DNA of 32,697 bases from Sulfurimonas sp. SAG-AH-194-L11 (GCF_029215995.1 NZ_JAEMVB010000019.1:1-32697), one strand, 5' to 3'; numbered from the stretch's first letter, positions 16,029 to 24,904 are shown. Numbers and translations are program-made. The notes: generated from the letters alone by a model not told the origin.

Positions 16029-17746
16029 TGCAAAAAATAGAGTTTAAAATTATTCTCAGCATTATTATTTTCACTATTTTTATAGTTACTCTTCAAAGGT
16101 ATCAACTCTCTGAAAATATTATTGAGCAGTTTAAAGAGGCAAAGAAAGTGAAAAATACTCTTTTGATTGAGACAATTGCTCCAATACTTAGCCTCAATAT
16201 TTCTTTAGGTTTAGAGTCTTCTAACAATACTTACCTAGATGAAATTGTAAAAAATAACAAAGACTTAGAATCTATAATACTCTTGGATAGTGATAAAAAC
16301 ACTCTATACTCTATGCATAAAAATAATGAAATTGAAACTAAAAAAACAGATTTTACATATTCTAAACAAGCCTTAGTTGATTTACTGACTCAGGAAAATA
16401 TTGGAAGTATCGAATTGATTTTTTCAGATAAAGATTATCAAAATATTATAAGTAAAAATATAGAGATAAGTAGAAATATTTTTCTGATTAGTTTTTTTCT
16501 TTTAGCAATTTTTATCTTTTTTATACAAAGGGAGTTTAGACATCTTCAAGAACTCACTAAAAATGTTTTAGAGTATGATCCAAAGCAAAACAATTACCCA
16601 ATGGAAAAACTTTCAAAAAATGATGAAGTGAGTTTAATTCATAATGCAATAATATCAATGGTTCAAAAGATACATACCTACTCTAGTGAACTAGATGAGA
16701 TAAATGCAAAACTAGAAGAAAAAGTACTTCAAAGAACAGAAGAACTAAAAGTTCAAAAAGACAAGGCAGAAGCACTTGTTGAAGTAAAGTCAAACTTCTT
16801 AGCAAATATGTCTCATGAAGTTCGTACACCTATGAATGCAATAATTGGAATGAGCTATATTTTACAAAAAACAGACCTAGATGAACAACAACATAAGCAT
16901 TTAAGCAAAATACAAAAAGTTTCACAAAGTTTGCTTAGTATTATAAATGATATTTTAGATTTTTCTAAATTAGAGTCAGGAAAGTTTAAAATAGAATATA
17001 GAGCTTTTTCTTTAGAGACTCTTATAGAAAACATTCATAATGTTTTTGAGTATAAGATAGTTGAAAAAGGACTACAGTTTAGAGTTGAAAAACCTACAAA
17101 AAACTTCATGTATTATGGAGACTCTCTAAGAATAGAGCAGATACTTATAAACCTTATTGCTAATGCTGTAAAGTTTACGGAGAAGGGTGAGATATTACTA
17201 AAAGTAGAGTGTTTATCTAATAAAATGATACGGTTTCTTGTAAAAGATAGTGGAATAGGACTAACTTTAGAGCAGCAAGAGAAGCTTTTTGATGCTTTTA
17301 CACAAGTTGATGCAAGTACTACCCGAAAGTATGGTGGTACAGGATTAGGTCTAAGTATAGTAAAACAACTTGTTGAGCAGATGGATGGAAAGGTTACTGT
17401 GCAGAGTAGTTTAGGCAAGGGCAGTGAGTTTAGTTTTGAGTTACAGCTGCTTGAACAAAGAGAAGAAAAATCAGTAGATATACAAGAGCTCAAGAGAAAC
17501 TCTCTGCAGAGTTCAAAAGTAATAAGCAAACATCAAGTAGAGACTACACCCCAGAGAATAAGCGAACTTTTTGAAAAACTTTATATAAAGGCAAAAACTA
17601 AACTTCCTAAAGAATTTGAGCCTATTTTAGAATTATTACAGAAGTATAAGCTCTCTCAAAAACAGATGATACAGTTAGAAAAAATAGAAAAATCATATAA
17701 AAAATATGATTTTAAAAGCATAATAGAGTATATGGAGAAAGAATGA
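16028..17746 (+). CDS. Membrane sensor histidine kinase
   Basis: This inner-membrane sensor kinase of 572 residues has a first membrane segment at 8-24, a periplasmic domain of about 125 residues, a second segment at 150-167, a HAMP-like linker, a coiled coil (220-255), a HisKA domain with H263 (MSHEVRTPMN) and a HATPase domain with LIANAVKF (N379), DSGIG (407-411) and GGTGLGLS (436-443). A tail of about 95 residues after the ATPase (478-572) has no recognised domain; it is helical and charged and might be a degenerate Hpt-like or docking part. The start is GTG overlapping the upstream stop (TAGTG), with AGAAGGA before it. The stop overlaps the REC-GGDEF gene by 4 bp (ATGA), so the three genes form a tight operon and the REC-GGDEF protein is the likely partner. 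Confidence 0.9.
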   Translation: MQKIEFKIILSIIIFTIFIVTLQRYQLSENIIEQFKEAKKVKNTLLIETIAPILSLNISLGLESSNNTYLDEIVKNNKDLESIILLDSDKNTLYSMHKNNEIETKKTDFTYSKQALVDLLTQENIGSIELIFSDKDYQNIISKNIEISRNIFLISFFLLAIFIFFIQREFRHLQELTKNVLEYDPKQNNYPMEKLSKNDEVSLIHNAIISMVQKIHTYSSELDEINAKLEEKVLQRTEELKVQKDKAEALVEVKSNFLANMSHEVRTPMNAIIGMSYILQKTDLDEQQHKHLSKIQKVSQSLLSIINDILDFSKLESGKFKIEYRAFSLETLIENIHNVFEYKIVEKGLQFRVEKPTKNFMYYGDSLRIEQILINLIANAVKFTEKGEILLKVECLSNKMIRFLVKDSGIGLTLEQQEKLFDAFTQVDASTTRKYGGTGLGLSIVKQLVEQMDGKVTVQSSLGKGSEFSFELQLLEQREEKSVDIQELKRNSLQSSKVISKHQVETTPQRISELFEKLYIKAKTKLPKEFEPILELLQKYKLSQKQMIQLEKIEKSYKKYDFKSIIEYMEKE

Positions 17747-18648
17747 AGAAAAAGATATTAGTCATAGATGATACACAAGAGAATATAGAGCTAATGTTAG
17801 AACTTCTGAGTGATAGATATGATGTTATGGTTGCACTAGATGGCCAGCATGGTCTTGAAATTGCACAAGAAGAAGAACCATCTCTTATACTCTTAGATAT
17901 TATGATGCCAGTTATAAATGGCTATGAAGTATGTAAACATCTAAAAAACAATCCCAAAACTGAATCCATTCCTGTAATCTTTTTAACTGCAAAAGTTGAC
18001 GAAGATAGTATTGAGCAAGCTTATGAAGTAGGCGGTGCTGATTATGTAAGTAAACCTTTTAAACCAAGAGAGTTGTTTGCTAGAGTAGCTAAAGAGCTTA
18101 AAGTACAAGAGCTCATTTCTAGACTAAAAGAGTCGCAACAAAAGTTAGAACTACTCTCGTCTGTGGACTACTTAACATCACTTTATAACAGACGCTACTT
18201 TTTAAAAAGAGCTGAACCTATTTTAGAACTTTCAAAACGCCATAATACAGACCTATGTGTAATTATGATAGATATAGATGATTTTAAAAAAATAAATGAT
18301 AAGTATGGGCATAAACTAGGAGATGAAGTACTTGTATCTTTCTCAAACTTAATGCAAGAGTTAAGTAGAAAAAGTGACATAGTATGTAGATGGGGTGGAG
18401 AAGAGTTTGTTATACTCTTCCCTCATACAAATCTTGAAGGTGCACAAACTATTGCAAAAAAGCTTCAAAAGAGACTCAAAGAACTCTTTATAGTTGTTGA
18501 AAATGATAATGTGATACAATTTACTGTGAGTATTGGTCTATCCATTGTACTAAGTGACGATAAAAGTGTAGAAGAGTCACTGCTTCGTGCTGATAGTGCA
18601 CTCTATAGAGCGAAGAAAAATGGTAAAGATAGAATCAGTATATTTTAG
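17743..18648 (+). CDS. Response regulator diguanylate cyclase (REC-GGDEF)
   Basis: This PleD/WspR-like response regulator makes c-di-GMP. The receiver domain (1-120) has D9/D10, phospho-acceptor D52 (ILLDIMMP) and K104 (SKPFKP). A coiled coil (122-142) leads into a GGDEF domain with the intact active site GGEEF (218-222) and DIDDFKKIND at 177-186. RKSD (209-212), five residues before the active site, matches the RxxD inhibitory site, so product feedback is expected. The 4-bp overlap with the kinase gene makes this its probable substrate. Together with the YfiR-like protein the operon forms an envelope-to-c-di-GMP relay. Its stop overlaps the stop of the convergent BaiN-type gene. Confidence 0.93.
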   Translation: MKKKILVIDDTQENIELMLELLSDRYDVMVALDGQHGLEIAQEEEPSLILLDIMMPVINGYEVCKHLKNNPKTESIPVIFLTAKVDEDSIEQAYEVGGADYVSKPFKPRELFARVAKELKVQELISRLKESQQKLELLSSVDYLTSLYNRRYFLKRAEPILELSKRHNTDLCVIMIDIDDFKKINDKYGHKLGDEVLVSFSNLMQELSRKSDIVCRWGGEEFVILFPHTNLEGAQTIAKKLQKRLKELFIVVENDNVIQFTVSIGLSIVLSDDKSVEESLLRADSALYRAKKNGKDRISIF

Positions 18649-19889
18649 TTGCTCAGTAATTTCCCAGCCATATAACCACTAGCAAAACTCCACTGTAGGT
18701 TATAACCACCACAAGGGCCATCAAGGTTCATAATCTCACCACAAAAGTACAGACCTTTTACAAGTCTACTCTGCATGCTCTTTGGGTCTATCTCTTTGAG
18801 GCTAATTCCTCCTCGTGTTATCATGGCTAAACGAAAACCATCATGTCCATTTACTGTAAGTGGCGTCCATGCAAGAAGTGATATGATTTTTGCTCTTGAT
18901 TTTCCTGACTGTTTTGTGAGTGTTTTATGAAGTTGACAGTTTGCAATTTTACAAAGCTCTATACTAAGTGGCTCTGGAAGTAGGGTGCTTACTAATTCTA
19001 CTATAGTAGCATCTGTATTTTTAAGTGCTTGAGCTTTGAGGTGCTTTGTTATCTCCTCTTCGTTTTTCCCTTTTGTAAGGTTAAGAAGAAGGGGTACTTC
19101 ACCATATTTTTTAAGAAGAGGTGTTACTTCTCTTGCAAAGTCAAGTACTACAGGACCACGAATACCTGTTTTTGTAAAGATGAGGTCACCTTTAGCACGA
19201 AGTTTTTTATGCTTTTTAAGGTCTACACGAAGTTCTACTTTTGCTATAGTGTCTGCACGACATTCACTCACCCAAGACTCTTTGACTTTAAGGGGCATCA
19301 TTGCAGGGCTGAGTTCAGTCACCTTGTGCCCTAACTCTCCAGCTAAGTTATAGCCATCACCCTCAGCACCAAGAACAGGGTATCCGAGTCCACCTGTGGC
19401 AACAACTACGTTACTTGCATAAAATATACTCTCCTGCGTTTTAACACCCTCTATCTGCTGTCCAACAAGAAGCAGTCTCTCTACTCTCTGGTTTGTAATG
19501 ATTTTTACACTAACTCTGTCCATTTCTGCTTGAAGTCCAGCTATGATAGTTGCAGAAGAGTGAGAAGTTGGGAAGATACGAAAGCCATCAGGTGCATGTG
19601 TCTCAACACCTATCTCATCCATAAACTTTACAAGTTGTTTGTTGTCAAAATCTGCTAAAGCATCTTGCATAAAGCGACCATCACGACCAAACCTTGCCAT
19701 AAAGTCTTCATTTGAGAGTGTATTTGTGAGGTTACAACGACCTCCACCAGTAGCTTTTAGTTTTGAAGAGATACTTGATAGCTTTTCTAAAAGTAAAACA
19801 TTTTTCCCCTCGCGTGCAGCAACTATAGCCGCAATAATTCCAGCAGCACCACTACCAATAACAATTAACTCATATCTTTCTTCATTCAT
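18645..19889 (-). CDS. BaiN/HI0933-type FAD-dependent oxidoreductase
   Basis: This 414-residue flavoprotein belongs to the BaiN (HI0933) family. The N-terminal dinucleotide-binding motif VIGSGAAGIIAAIVAAREG binds FAD; the family marker KLKATGGGRCNLTN follows at about 43-56. Other conserved parts are VVATGGLGYPVLGAEGDGY, FTKTGIRGPVVLDFAR and the C-terminal FCGEIMNLDGPCGGYNLQWSFASG. The best-known member reduces bile-acid intermediates, but most members are of unknown substrate, and the physiological reaction here is not determined. The gene is transcribed against the REC-GGDEF gene, with stops overlapping by 4 bp, and is divergent from the DTW/GGDEF region. The start ATGAATGAAG is followed by a normal N-terminus. 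Confidence 0.9.
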   Translation of the reverse strand: MNEERYELIVIGSGAAGIIAAIVAAREGKNVLLLEKLSSISSKLKATGGGRCNLTNTLSNEDFMARFGRDGRFMQDALADFDNKQLVKFMDEIGVETHAPDGFRIFPTSHSSATIIAGLQAEMDRVSVKIITNQRVERLLLVGQQIEGVKTQESIFYASNVVVATGGLGYPVLGAEGDGYNLAGELGHKVTELSPAMMPLKVKESWVSECRADTIAKVELRVDLKKHKKLRAKGDLIFTKTGIRGPVVLDFAREVTPLLKKYGEVPLLLNLTKGKNEEEITKHLKAQALKNTDATIVELVSTLLPEPLSIELCKIANCQLHKTLTKQSGKSRAKIISLLAWTPLTVNGHDGFRLAMITRGGISLKEIDPKSMQSRLVKGLYFCGEIMNLDGPCGGYNLQWSFASGYMAGKLLSN

Positions 19890-19902
19890 AAGTTTATTTT
19901 AC

Positions 19903-19908
19903 TATAAT
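19903..19908 (+). promoter_or_regulatory. Putative -10 box, original promoter of the DTW gene
   Basis: ACTATAATTT lies 7 bp before an ATG (19916) that begins a duplicate of the DTW gene's first codons. A transcript starting at the usual distance would begin at or next to that ATG, so the original DTW mRNA may have been leaderless. A second TATAAT overlaps the ATG (19912-19917). Confidence 0.45.
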
Positions 19909-19914
19909 TTCTAT

Positions 19915-19941
19915 AATGAAAACATATTATGGTGATAGAGA
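19915..19941 (+). repeat. 27-bp direct repeat, copy A (relic of the DTW gene 5' end)
   Basis: This 27-bp stretch is identical to 20960-20986. From the ATG at 19916 it reads MKTYYGDREKI then a stop, the first ten codons of the DTW gene. Weaker similarity continues for about 15-20 bases after the perfect part. It is therefore a truncated duplicate rather than a chance repeat. Confidence 0.75.
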
Positions 19942-19969
19942 GAAGATTTAAGAGTGATAAGGAATAGTA

Positions 19970-20959
19970 ATGATTGAACATAATTACATCCATGATAGTG
20001 TAATTGCAGGAGAACTGCTGTTGTTTCGTACACTTTGGAATGATTCTGATGATAATATGTTTATTGTGTCTTTAGATAATAATGGTGATTTTATTAGTGA
20101 ATCAAGTAATAGATCGCTTGAAAAAACTTTTGGTTTAAGAGAAAATCAACTTGATGGTCAAAAACTACAAGAGCTACTTGATGAAAAGACTTTTAAGACT
20201 GTTACGAATCGATATAAAGAGTGTCTTAAACGGAATAGACCGATAACCTATGATGAAAGTGCCATACTTGATGGCATACATGAGCGTTTTTGGAGTACAA
20301 CTATTTTACCAGTTATAGATAAAAAGAGTAATATTTGTAAAATATTTGGTATTTCAAGAGAGTTTACTAAAATAATAACTATTCAAAATGAGTTAAATAC
20401 ACTTAATGAAACACTTGAAAAAAAGGTACAAGAGAGAACTAGAGATCTGAAAATAGCTCTCAATGAAATGAAAAAACTCTCTATCACAGATAAGTTGACA
20501 GGACTCTATAATCGTTTGAAATTAGATGAAGTACTAAGTTCAAAGGTTAAACTTCTTGAACGTTATGATGAAACATTTAGTTTAATTATCATTGATATAG
20601 ACTTGTTTAAAAATGTAAATGATACTTATGGACATATAGTTGGAGATAAAGTTCTGCTTGAGTTTTCTACTTTACTTAAAAATAGTGTTAGGGAGACTGA
20701 TATACTTGGAAGATGGGGTGGGGAAGAATTTCTTGTAATCTGTCCTAACTCAAACCTTCAAGGAACAAAAATCCTCGCAGAATCTTTACGAGTAGAGATA
20801 GCAGCATATAAATTCTCTCATATTGGACACTTGACTGCTAGTTTTGGTGTCACAGAATTTAAAAATGAAGACACTTTACAAAGTATTCTAAATCGCTCAG
20901 ATATTGCATTGTATCAAGCAAAAGATAGTGGTCGAAATTGTGTTGAATCAATGGCCTGA
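19970..20959 (+). CDS. PAS-GGDEF diguanylate cyclase
   Basis: This 329-residue cytoplasmic protein has an N-terminal PAS domain (about 22-135, ending in KIFGISREFT), a coiled coil (138-168) and a GGDEF domain with SITDKLTGLYNR at the start, intact active site GGEEF (250-254) and an RETD inhibitory site (241-244). It should be an active, feedback-inhibited c-di-GMP synthase controlled by whatever its PAS domain senses. No membrane segment is present. AAGGA six bases before the ATG supports the start. The stop lies one base before the DTW gene's ATG. The gene sits between two copies of the DTW gene's 5' end, suggesting it was inserted there. Confidence 0.92.
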   Translation: MIEHNYIHDSVIAGELLLFRTLWNDSDDNMFIVSLDNNGDFISESSNRSLEKTFGLRENQLDGQKLQELLDEKTFKTVTNRYKECLKRNRPITYDESAILDGIHERFWSTTILPVIDKKSNICKIFGISREFTKIITIQNELNTLNETLEKKVQERTRDLKIALNEMKKLSITDKLTGLYNRLKLDEVLSSKVKLLERYDETFSLIIIDIDLFKNVNDTYGHIVGDKVLLEFSTLLKNSVRETDILGRWGGEEFLVICPNSNLQGTKILAESLRVEIAAYKFSHIGHLTASFGVTEFKNEDTLQSILNRSDIALYQAKDSGRNCVESMA

Positions 20960-20986
20960 AATGAAAACATATTATGGTGATAGAGA
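20960..20986 (+). repeat. 27-bp direct repeat, copy B (start of the DTW gene)
   Basis: Copy of 19915-19941. Here the reading frame from the ATG at 20961 stays open through the complete DTW gene. Confidence 0.75.
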
Positions 20987-21623
20987 AAAATGTTATGAGT
21001 GTTATAGACCGAAGAGTTCATGTATGTGTGAGCATTTTGAGCATATACAAACGCATACTAAGTTTGTCGTACTTATGCATCCAAAAGAGTTTAAAAAAGT
21101 AAAAAACAATACTGGTCACTTTACCCATAAAAGCCTCACTAATTCAGAGCTGTTTATAGGTATAGACTTTTCAGACCATAAACGTATAAATGAGATAATT
21201 GATACACATAACTCTTACATACTTTTCCCCTCTACAAATGCTATAAATCTAAGCGATGAAAAACCTAAGCGAAGTTCTAAACCTTTGGCAATATTTTTAA
21301 TTGATTCTACATGGGCATGTACAAAAAAGATGTTTACACAAAGCAGTAACCTCAATACTTTAAGACATATGAGTTTTGTGAGTGAGAGAACATCTGCTTA
21401 TGAGATAAAAACGCAACCCGACAAGGCTTACCTCTCTACAATAGAGTCTACACTTGTAGTTTTGGAACTTTTAAAAAAACATGAGATAGAAGATATAAAT
21501 GCAGAAAAATTAGATGGCTTTTTAAACCCATTTTTGAAGATGATAGAGTACCAAAAAGAACTTATAAATAATCCAAAAAGTCATGCTGTACGTTTTAAAC
21601 GCCATACTAAAAGTATGCTATAA
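20961..21623 (+). CDS. DTW-domain tRNA-uridine aminocarboxypropyltransferase-like
   Basis: DTW-domain proteins (TapT/TuaA family) transfer the aminocarboxypropyl group of S-adenosylmethionine to uridine in tRNA, forming acp3U. The 220-residue protein has an N-terminal zinc-type cysteine set C11, C14, C21, C23 (CYECYRPKSSCMC), the DTW signature as DSTW (115-118) and the conserved QPDKAYLSTIES near 152-163. I choose the ATG at 20961 rather than the earlier in-frame ATG at 20904, because the duplicate copy upstream begins at the same codon, and the longer form would overlap the GGDEF gene by 56 bp with an atypical N-terminus. No clear ribosome site lies before it; translation may be coupled to the GGDEF gene, whose stop is one base away. 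Confidence 0.88.
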   Translation: MKTYYGDREKCYECYRPKSSCMCEHFEHIQTHTKFVVLMHPKEFKKVKNNTGHFTHKSLTNSELFIGIDFSDHKRINEIIDTHNSYILFPSTNAINLSDEKPKRSSKPLAIFLIDSTWACTKKMFTQSSNLNTLRHMSFVSERTSAYEIKTQPDKAYLSTIESTLVVLELLKKHEIEDINAEKLDGFLNPFLKMIEYQKELINNPKSHAVRFKRHTKSML

Positions 21624-21647
21624 GATTGAGATGCTAAAATATTCTTT

Positions 21648-22745
21648 ATGAAAATATATTTTATACTACTTCTACTGCTATTGTCTACTTTAGGGTGTAG
21701 TAGTAAAGAAAAACCAGTACCAAAACAGGTTGAACCGCTACAAATAAAGACTCAAGAGCATAATACTACTACTGTCGATAAGAAATCAACATTTAATGAA
21801 GCAAACTTTATAAATGAAGATGCCACTACACATATTTTTTATAACTGCTTTAAAACAGGGTCTATAAGTTTAGAAAAAACTTGTAAAAAGAAAATAGATA
21901 AATTTTTAAAAACAACATCACTGAAAAATAAGCGAAATATTTTAATTGAAGTGCATACGGATAGGGGTGGTTCGAGAAAGAAAAATCTAGATATTTCTAC
22001 TAAAAGAGCTAAAGTGATAGCAAAATCTTTTTACTATAAAGAGTATAAAAACTCTAAAGTCTACTATAAAGGTTTTGGAAAATCAAAACTAATCTATGAT
22101 GAAGAAACAGCAGAGGCAAATTTTCAAAATAGAAGAGTGATTATAAAACTTCGTTCAAAAAAATATAAACCAAATACAAAAGAGTATAAACTTTTTATAA
22201 AGAAAAAACAGCAAAAACAGAGAAAACAACAAAAAACTATACATAAAAAGATAAAAAAACTACATAAAAAACAAGTAGATATTTTATCCTATACCGGTGA
22301 AGCTGATACTGGATGGATTTACTTTGGAAAACCTAAGTTAGCGAAAAAATTTACTATAAGATGTACTCAAGATAAGCCTCTAAAAGTAAAACATAAAGCA
22401 ATAAGTAAGTCCAAAAGAAGTGAATTTTTATCTACATTTTATGATAGAAAAATAAGTGCTTCCTTTGCTGATTACAAGTTTGAAGTATATCCTATCTATA
22501 TCTATGAAAATGGAAAATTACCTATTAGTAATCCGATGGTCTCTTTGAATGATGGTGAAAAAACTCTGCGTTTTCAGACAACAGTAAATACTTATAGAGG
22601 AAAAGAGGGGATTTTATATAGAATCTTTATAAATGGAAGAAAGAAGGTCTCTTGTGTTGACCTCGTTATCTCAGATAAAGATGACAAGGTCTCTTATGGA
22701 CATATATATATGAAAGATGGTAAAGATTTCGTCCTTAGTCCTTAA
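21648..22745 (+). CDS. OmpA-like lipoprotein
   Basis: This 365-residue predicted lipoprotein has a signal peptide with a hydrophobic LLLLLL core and a lipobox-like STLGC, giving lipidation at C17. Residues about 55-155 resemble an OmpA C-terminal peptidoglycan-binding domain: 'ILIEVHTDRGGSRKKNLDISTKRAKVIAKSF' in place of 'GHTDxxGxxxxNxxLSxxRAxxV', then 'VYYKGFGKS' and 'QNRRVIIKL'. A lysine/glutamine-rich linker (160-205) follows, and then an unrecognised beta-rich domain (210-365). It probably tethers the outer membrane to the cell wall. The pairing of an OmpA domain with this C-terminal domain is not one I recognise. It lies 24 bp after the DTW gene and may be co-transcribed. Confidence 0.78.
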   Translation: MKIYFILLLLLLSTLGCSSKEKPVPKQVEPLQIKTQEHNTTTVDKKSTFNEANFINEDATTHIFYNCFKTGSISLEKTCKKKIDKFLKTTSLKNKRNILIEVHTDRGGSRKKNLDISTKRAKVIAKSFYYKEYKNSKVYYKGFGKSKLIYDEETAEANFQNRRVIIKLRSKKYKPNTKEYKLFIKKKQQKQRKQQKTIHKKIKKLHKKQVDILSYTGEADTGWIYFGKPKLAKKFTIRCTQDKPLKVKHKAISKSKRSEFLSTFYDRKISASFADYKFEVYPIYIYENGKLPISNPMVSLNDGEKTLRFQTTVNTYRGKEGILYRIFINGRKKVSCVDLVISDKDDKVSYGHIYMKDGKDFVLSP

Positions 22746-22747
22746 GA

Positions 22748-23422
22748 TTACTTATCAAACATGATAGAGCCGAGTCTAACCATGTTTGAACCACACTCAA
22801 TAGCCATCTCAAAATCTCCACTCATACCCATAGAACAGATAGTCGCATTTGGAAGTTCTTTGTAGATACTGTAAGTTGTCTCAAAACTCTTTTTTATCAC
22901 TTCTTTATCTTTTGAATGGGCACCAATACTCATAACACCTTTGAGTTTGATGTTTGGACACTGTTTTAGGATGCGTAAGTATGCCTCTTTAGCATCCTCA
23001 GGCATAAAACCATGTTTAGACTCCTCTTTAGCTGAGTTTATCTGCATTAAACACTCAAGAGTCATATCTTTAGCTTCTAGCTTTTTTTGAAGTTCATATG
23101 CTAACTCTAATGAGTCAAGTGCTTGAAAAAGAGTTGGATCTATGTCAAGAAGGTTGTTTATCTTGTTTTTTTGAAGATTACCTATGAAGTGCCACTCTAA
23201 TGGTAATGCATCAAGTGCTATAGCCTTAGCTTTTAAGTCCTGTACTTTGTTTTCACCAAAAGCACGTTGCCCTATACTGTAAAGAGTAGAAATCTCATCT
23301 GCTGAAGAGTATTTACTCACTGCTACTATTTTTACTATGTGGTGACCACTTACTTTAAGACGTGCTGTCTCAACACGACGGATTACATCATCTATATATA
23401 GTTTATGTTCTATTGTTGTCAT
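22748..23422 (-). CDS. YggS/PLPBP family PLP homeostasis protein
   Basis: This 224-residue protein of the YggS/PROSC family binds pyridoxal 5'-phosphate and keeps free PLP and amino/keto acid pools balanced; no catalytic activity is known. The PLP-binding lysine is K37 (VAVSKYSS). Other conserved parts are AFGENKVQDL, LEWHFIGNLQKNK, the MQINSAKEESKHGF region, and the C-terminal SMGMSGDFEMAIECGSNMVRLG that holds the phosphate. Length is normal. It is transcribed alone; it converges with the lipoprotein gene, 2 bp apart. Confidence 0.95.
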   Translation of the reverse strand: MTTIEHKLYIDDVIRRVETARLKVSGHHIVKIVAVSKYSSADEISTLYSIGQRAFGENKVQDLKAKAIALDALPLEWHFIGNLQKNKINNLLDIDPTLFQALDSLELAYELQKKLEAKDMTLECLMQINSAKEESKHGFMPEDAKEAYLRILKQCPNIKLKGVMSIGAHSKDKEVIKKSFETTYSIYKELPNATICSMGMSGDFEMAIECGSNMVRLGSIMFDK

Positions 23423-23608
23423 TTTCTATCCTACTAATCTGTTTTAGGTATATTCATAAGTTATTTAGTGTGATTGTAACAGATGGTAGCTGAAAAATAA
23501 GAGTATAAAAGTCATACAAGCATGAGCTTAGCCTTATTATAGATTTAATCTGAAGCCCTATTTTTGATAGGAAATAGAAATAATAGTAGTATCTATTAAA
23601 CAATAAGA

Positions 23609-23614
23609 TATAAT
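23609..23614 (+). promoter_or_regulatory. Putative -10 box of AAA ATPase gene
   Basis: GATATAATATTGC lies 30 bp before the ATG at 23645, with an AAAGGGA ribosome site between. The rest of the 222-bp gap (23423-23644) is AT-rich, with no recognisable gene. Confidence 0.5.
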
Positions 23615-23644
23615 ATTGCTTAATGAATAATACAAAGGGAATCT

Positions 23645-24835
23645 ATGTTAGAAAAACTGTTTGAAAAATCTAGCCAAATTTTAAAACTACAGAACTATAT
23701 TTATAAAAGATATTTTTACTATACAATCGATTTTAATGATAAAATGATTGGTATTTTAGGTAGTAGAGGAGTTGGAAAAACTACTGTAATTATTCAGTAT
23801 CTCAACTCTTTAGAGCTTTCTAAAAGTAAAAAACTCTATTTTAGTGCTGATAGTATCATCGCTAGTTCACTTTCACTTTATGATATAGCAGATGAGTTTT
23901 GTAAAAGTGGTGGAGAAGTCCTTGCTATTGATGAGATACATAAGTATAAAGATTTTGAGAAAGAGCTCAAAGAAATATATGATTTTTTAGACTTAAAAGT
24001 TATCTTTAGTGGTTCAAGTGCCTTGCAGTTAGAACATAAAAAAGCAGACCTTAGCCGTAGAGCCGTTTTGTATAGAGTAAAAGGTTTATCTTTTAGGGAG
24101 TTTTTAGAGCTAAAACTTGATAGAAAATTTGAGAGCTATACCCTCGATAGTATATTAGAAAACCATATAGATATTGCAGATAATATTATCTCGAAAATAA
24201 AACCTTTTGAGTACTTTAAAGAGTATCTTCAGTATGGTTATTTTCCATACTATTTTGAAAATCCACAAACATATAGTTTAAAACTAGAAGAGACTGTAAA
24301 CACTGTTATAGAGAGTGATTTACCTATTATCTTTAATATTGAACCACAAAATATTCAAAAACTCAAACAGCTTGTAAGTCTTATATGTACATCTAAACCG
24401 TATGAGTTAAACATTACTAGTCTTTCCAAAAAGATTGGTATAAATCGTAACACACTTTATCAGTATATTTACTATTTAAATATGGAAAATATATTTATGT
24501 CCTTAAAAGCTAAAGCAAAGGGTGACACTATCTTTTCTAAACCACAAAAACTCTATTTGAATAATCCAAATTTGAGCTTTAGTTATTGCCAATCAAACGA
24601 AATCGGTACACTCAGAGAGCAGTTCTTTCTAAATATGTTAAGTCAAAATCATACTGTTTTATACCCAAAAATAGGTGACTTTATCGTAAATGAGAAATAT
24701 ACTTTTGAGATAGGTGGCAAAAATAAAAGTTATGAGCAGATTAAAAATATAGAGAATAGTTTTGTAGTAGCTGATGATATAGAAATAGGCTTTAAAAATA
24801 AGATACCTCTGTGGTTATTTGGGTTTTTATACTAA
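23645..24835 (+). CDS. AAA ATPase with DUF4143-like C-terminus
   Basis: This 396-residue protein has an AAA ATPase domain with Walker A GSRGVGKTT (39-47) and Walker B LAIDEIHKY (D96, E97), then the sensor-like 'VIFSGSSALQL'. The C-terminal third has the DUF4143 arrangement: a winged-helix-like 'ITSLSKKIGINRNTLYQYIYYL' followed by a nuclease-like fold ending in 'FEIGGKNKSYEQIKNIENSFVVADDIE'. Proteins of this class are abundant, patchily distributed and often considered mobile; function is not established. The gene is alone, with its own promoter, between housekeeping genes. An open antisense fragment follows it, which may be a relic of a replaced gene. Confidence 0.85.
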   Translation: MLEKLFEKSSQILKLQNYIYKRYFYYTIDFNDKMIGILGSRGVGKTTVIIQYLNSLELSKSKKLYFSADSIIASSLSLYDIADEFCKSGGEVLAIDEIHKYKDFEKELKEIYDFLDLKVIFSGSSALQLEHKKADLSRRAVLYRVKGLSFREFLELKLDRKFESYTLDSILENHIDIADNIISKIKPFEYFKEYLQYGYFPYYFENPQTYSLKLEETVNTVIESDLPIIFNIEPQNIQKLKQLVSLICTSKPYELNITSLSKKIGINRNTLYQYIYYLNMENIFMSLKAKAKGDTIFSKPQKLYLNNPNLSFSYCQSNEIGTLREQFFLNMLSQNHTVLYPKIGDFIVNEKYTFEIGGKNKSYEQIKNIENSFVVADDIEIGFKNKIPLWLFGFLY

Positions 24836-24904
24836 AGCTGGTAAGTTTATGTTTACTATCTTCAAGTAGTATATACATACCTGAAGCACTAGCATTATCA
24901 AGTT

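Noticed and set aside
19029..19353. Two plus-strand frames of about 100 codons within the BaiN-type gene
   Set aside because: Both are antisense to a well-conserved flavoprotein and match no family.
20904..21623. Longer form of the DTW protein starting at 20904
   Set aside because: The extra 19 residues overlap the end of the GGDEF gene, and the duplicated copy at 19916 shows that the original start codon corresponds to 20961.
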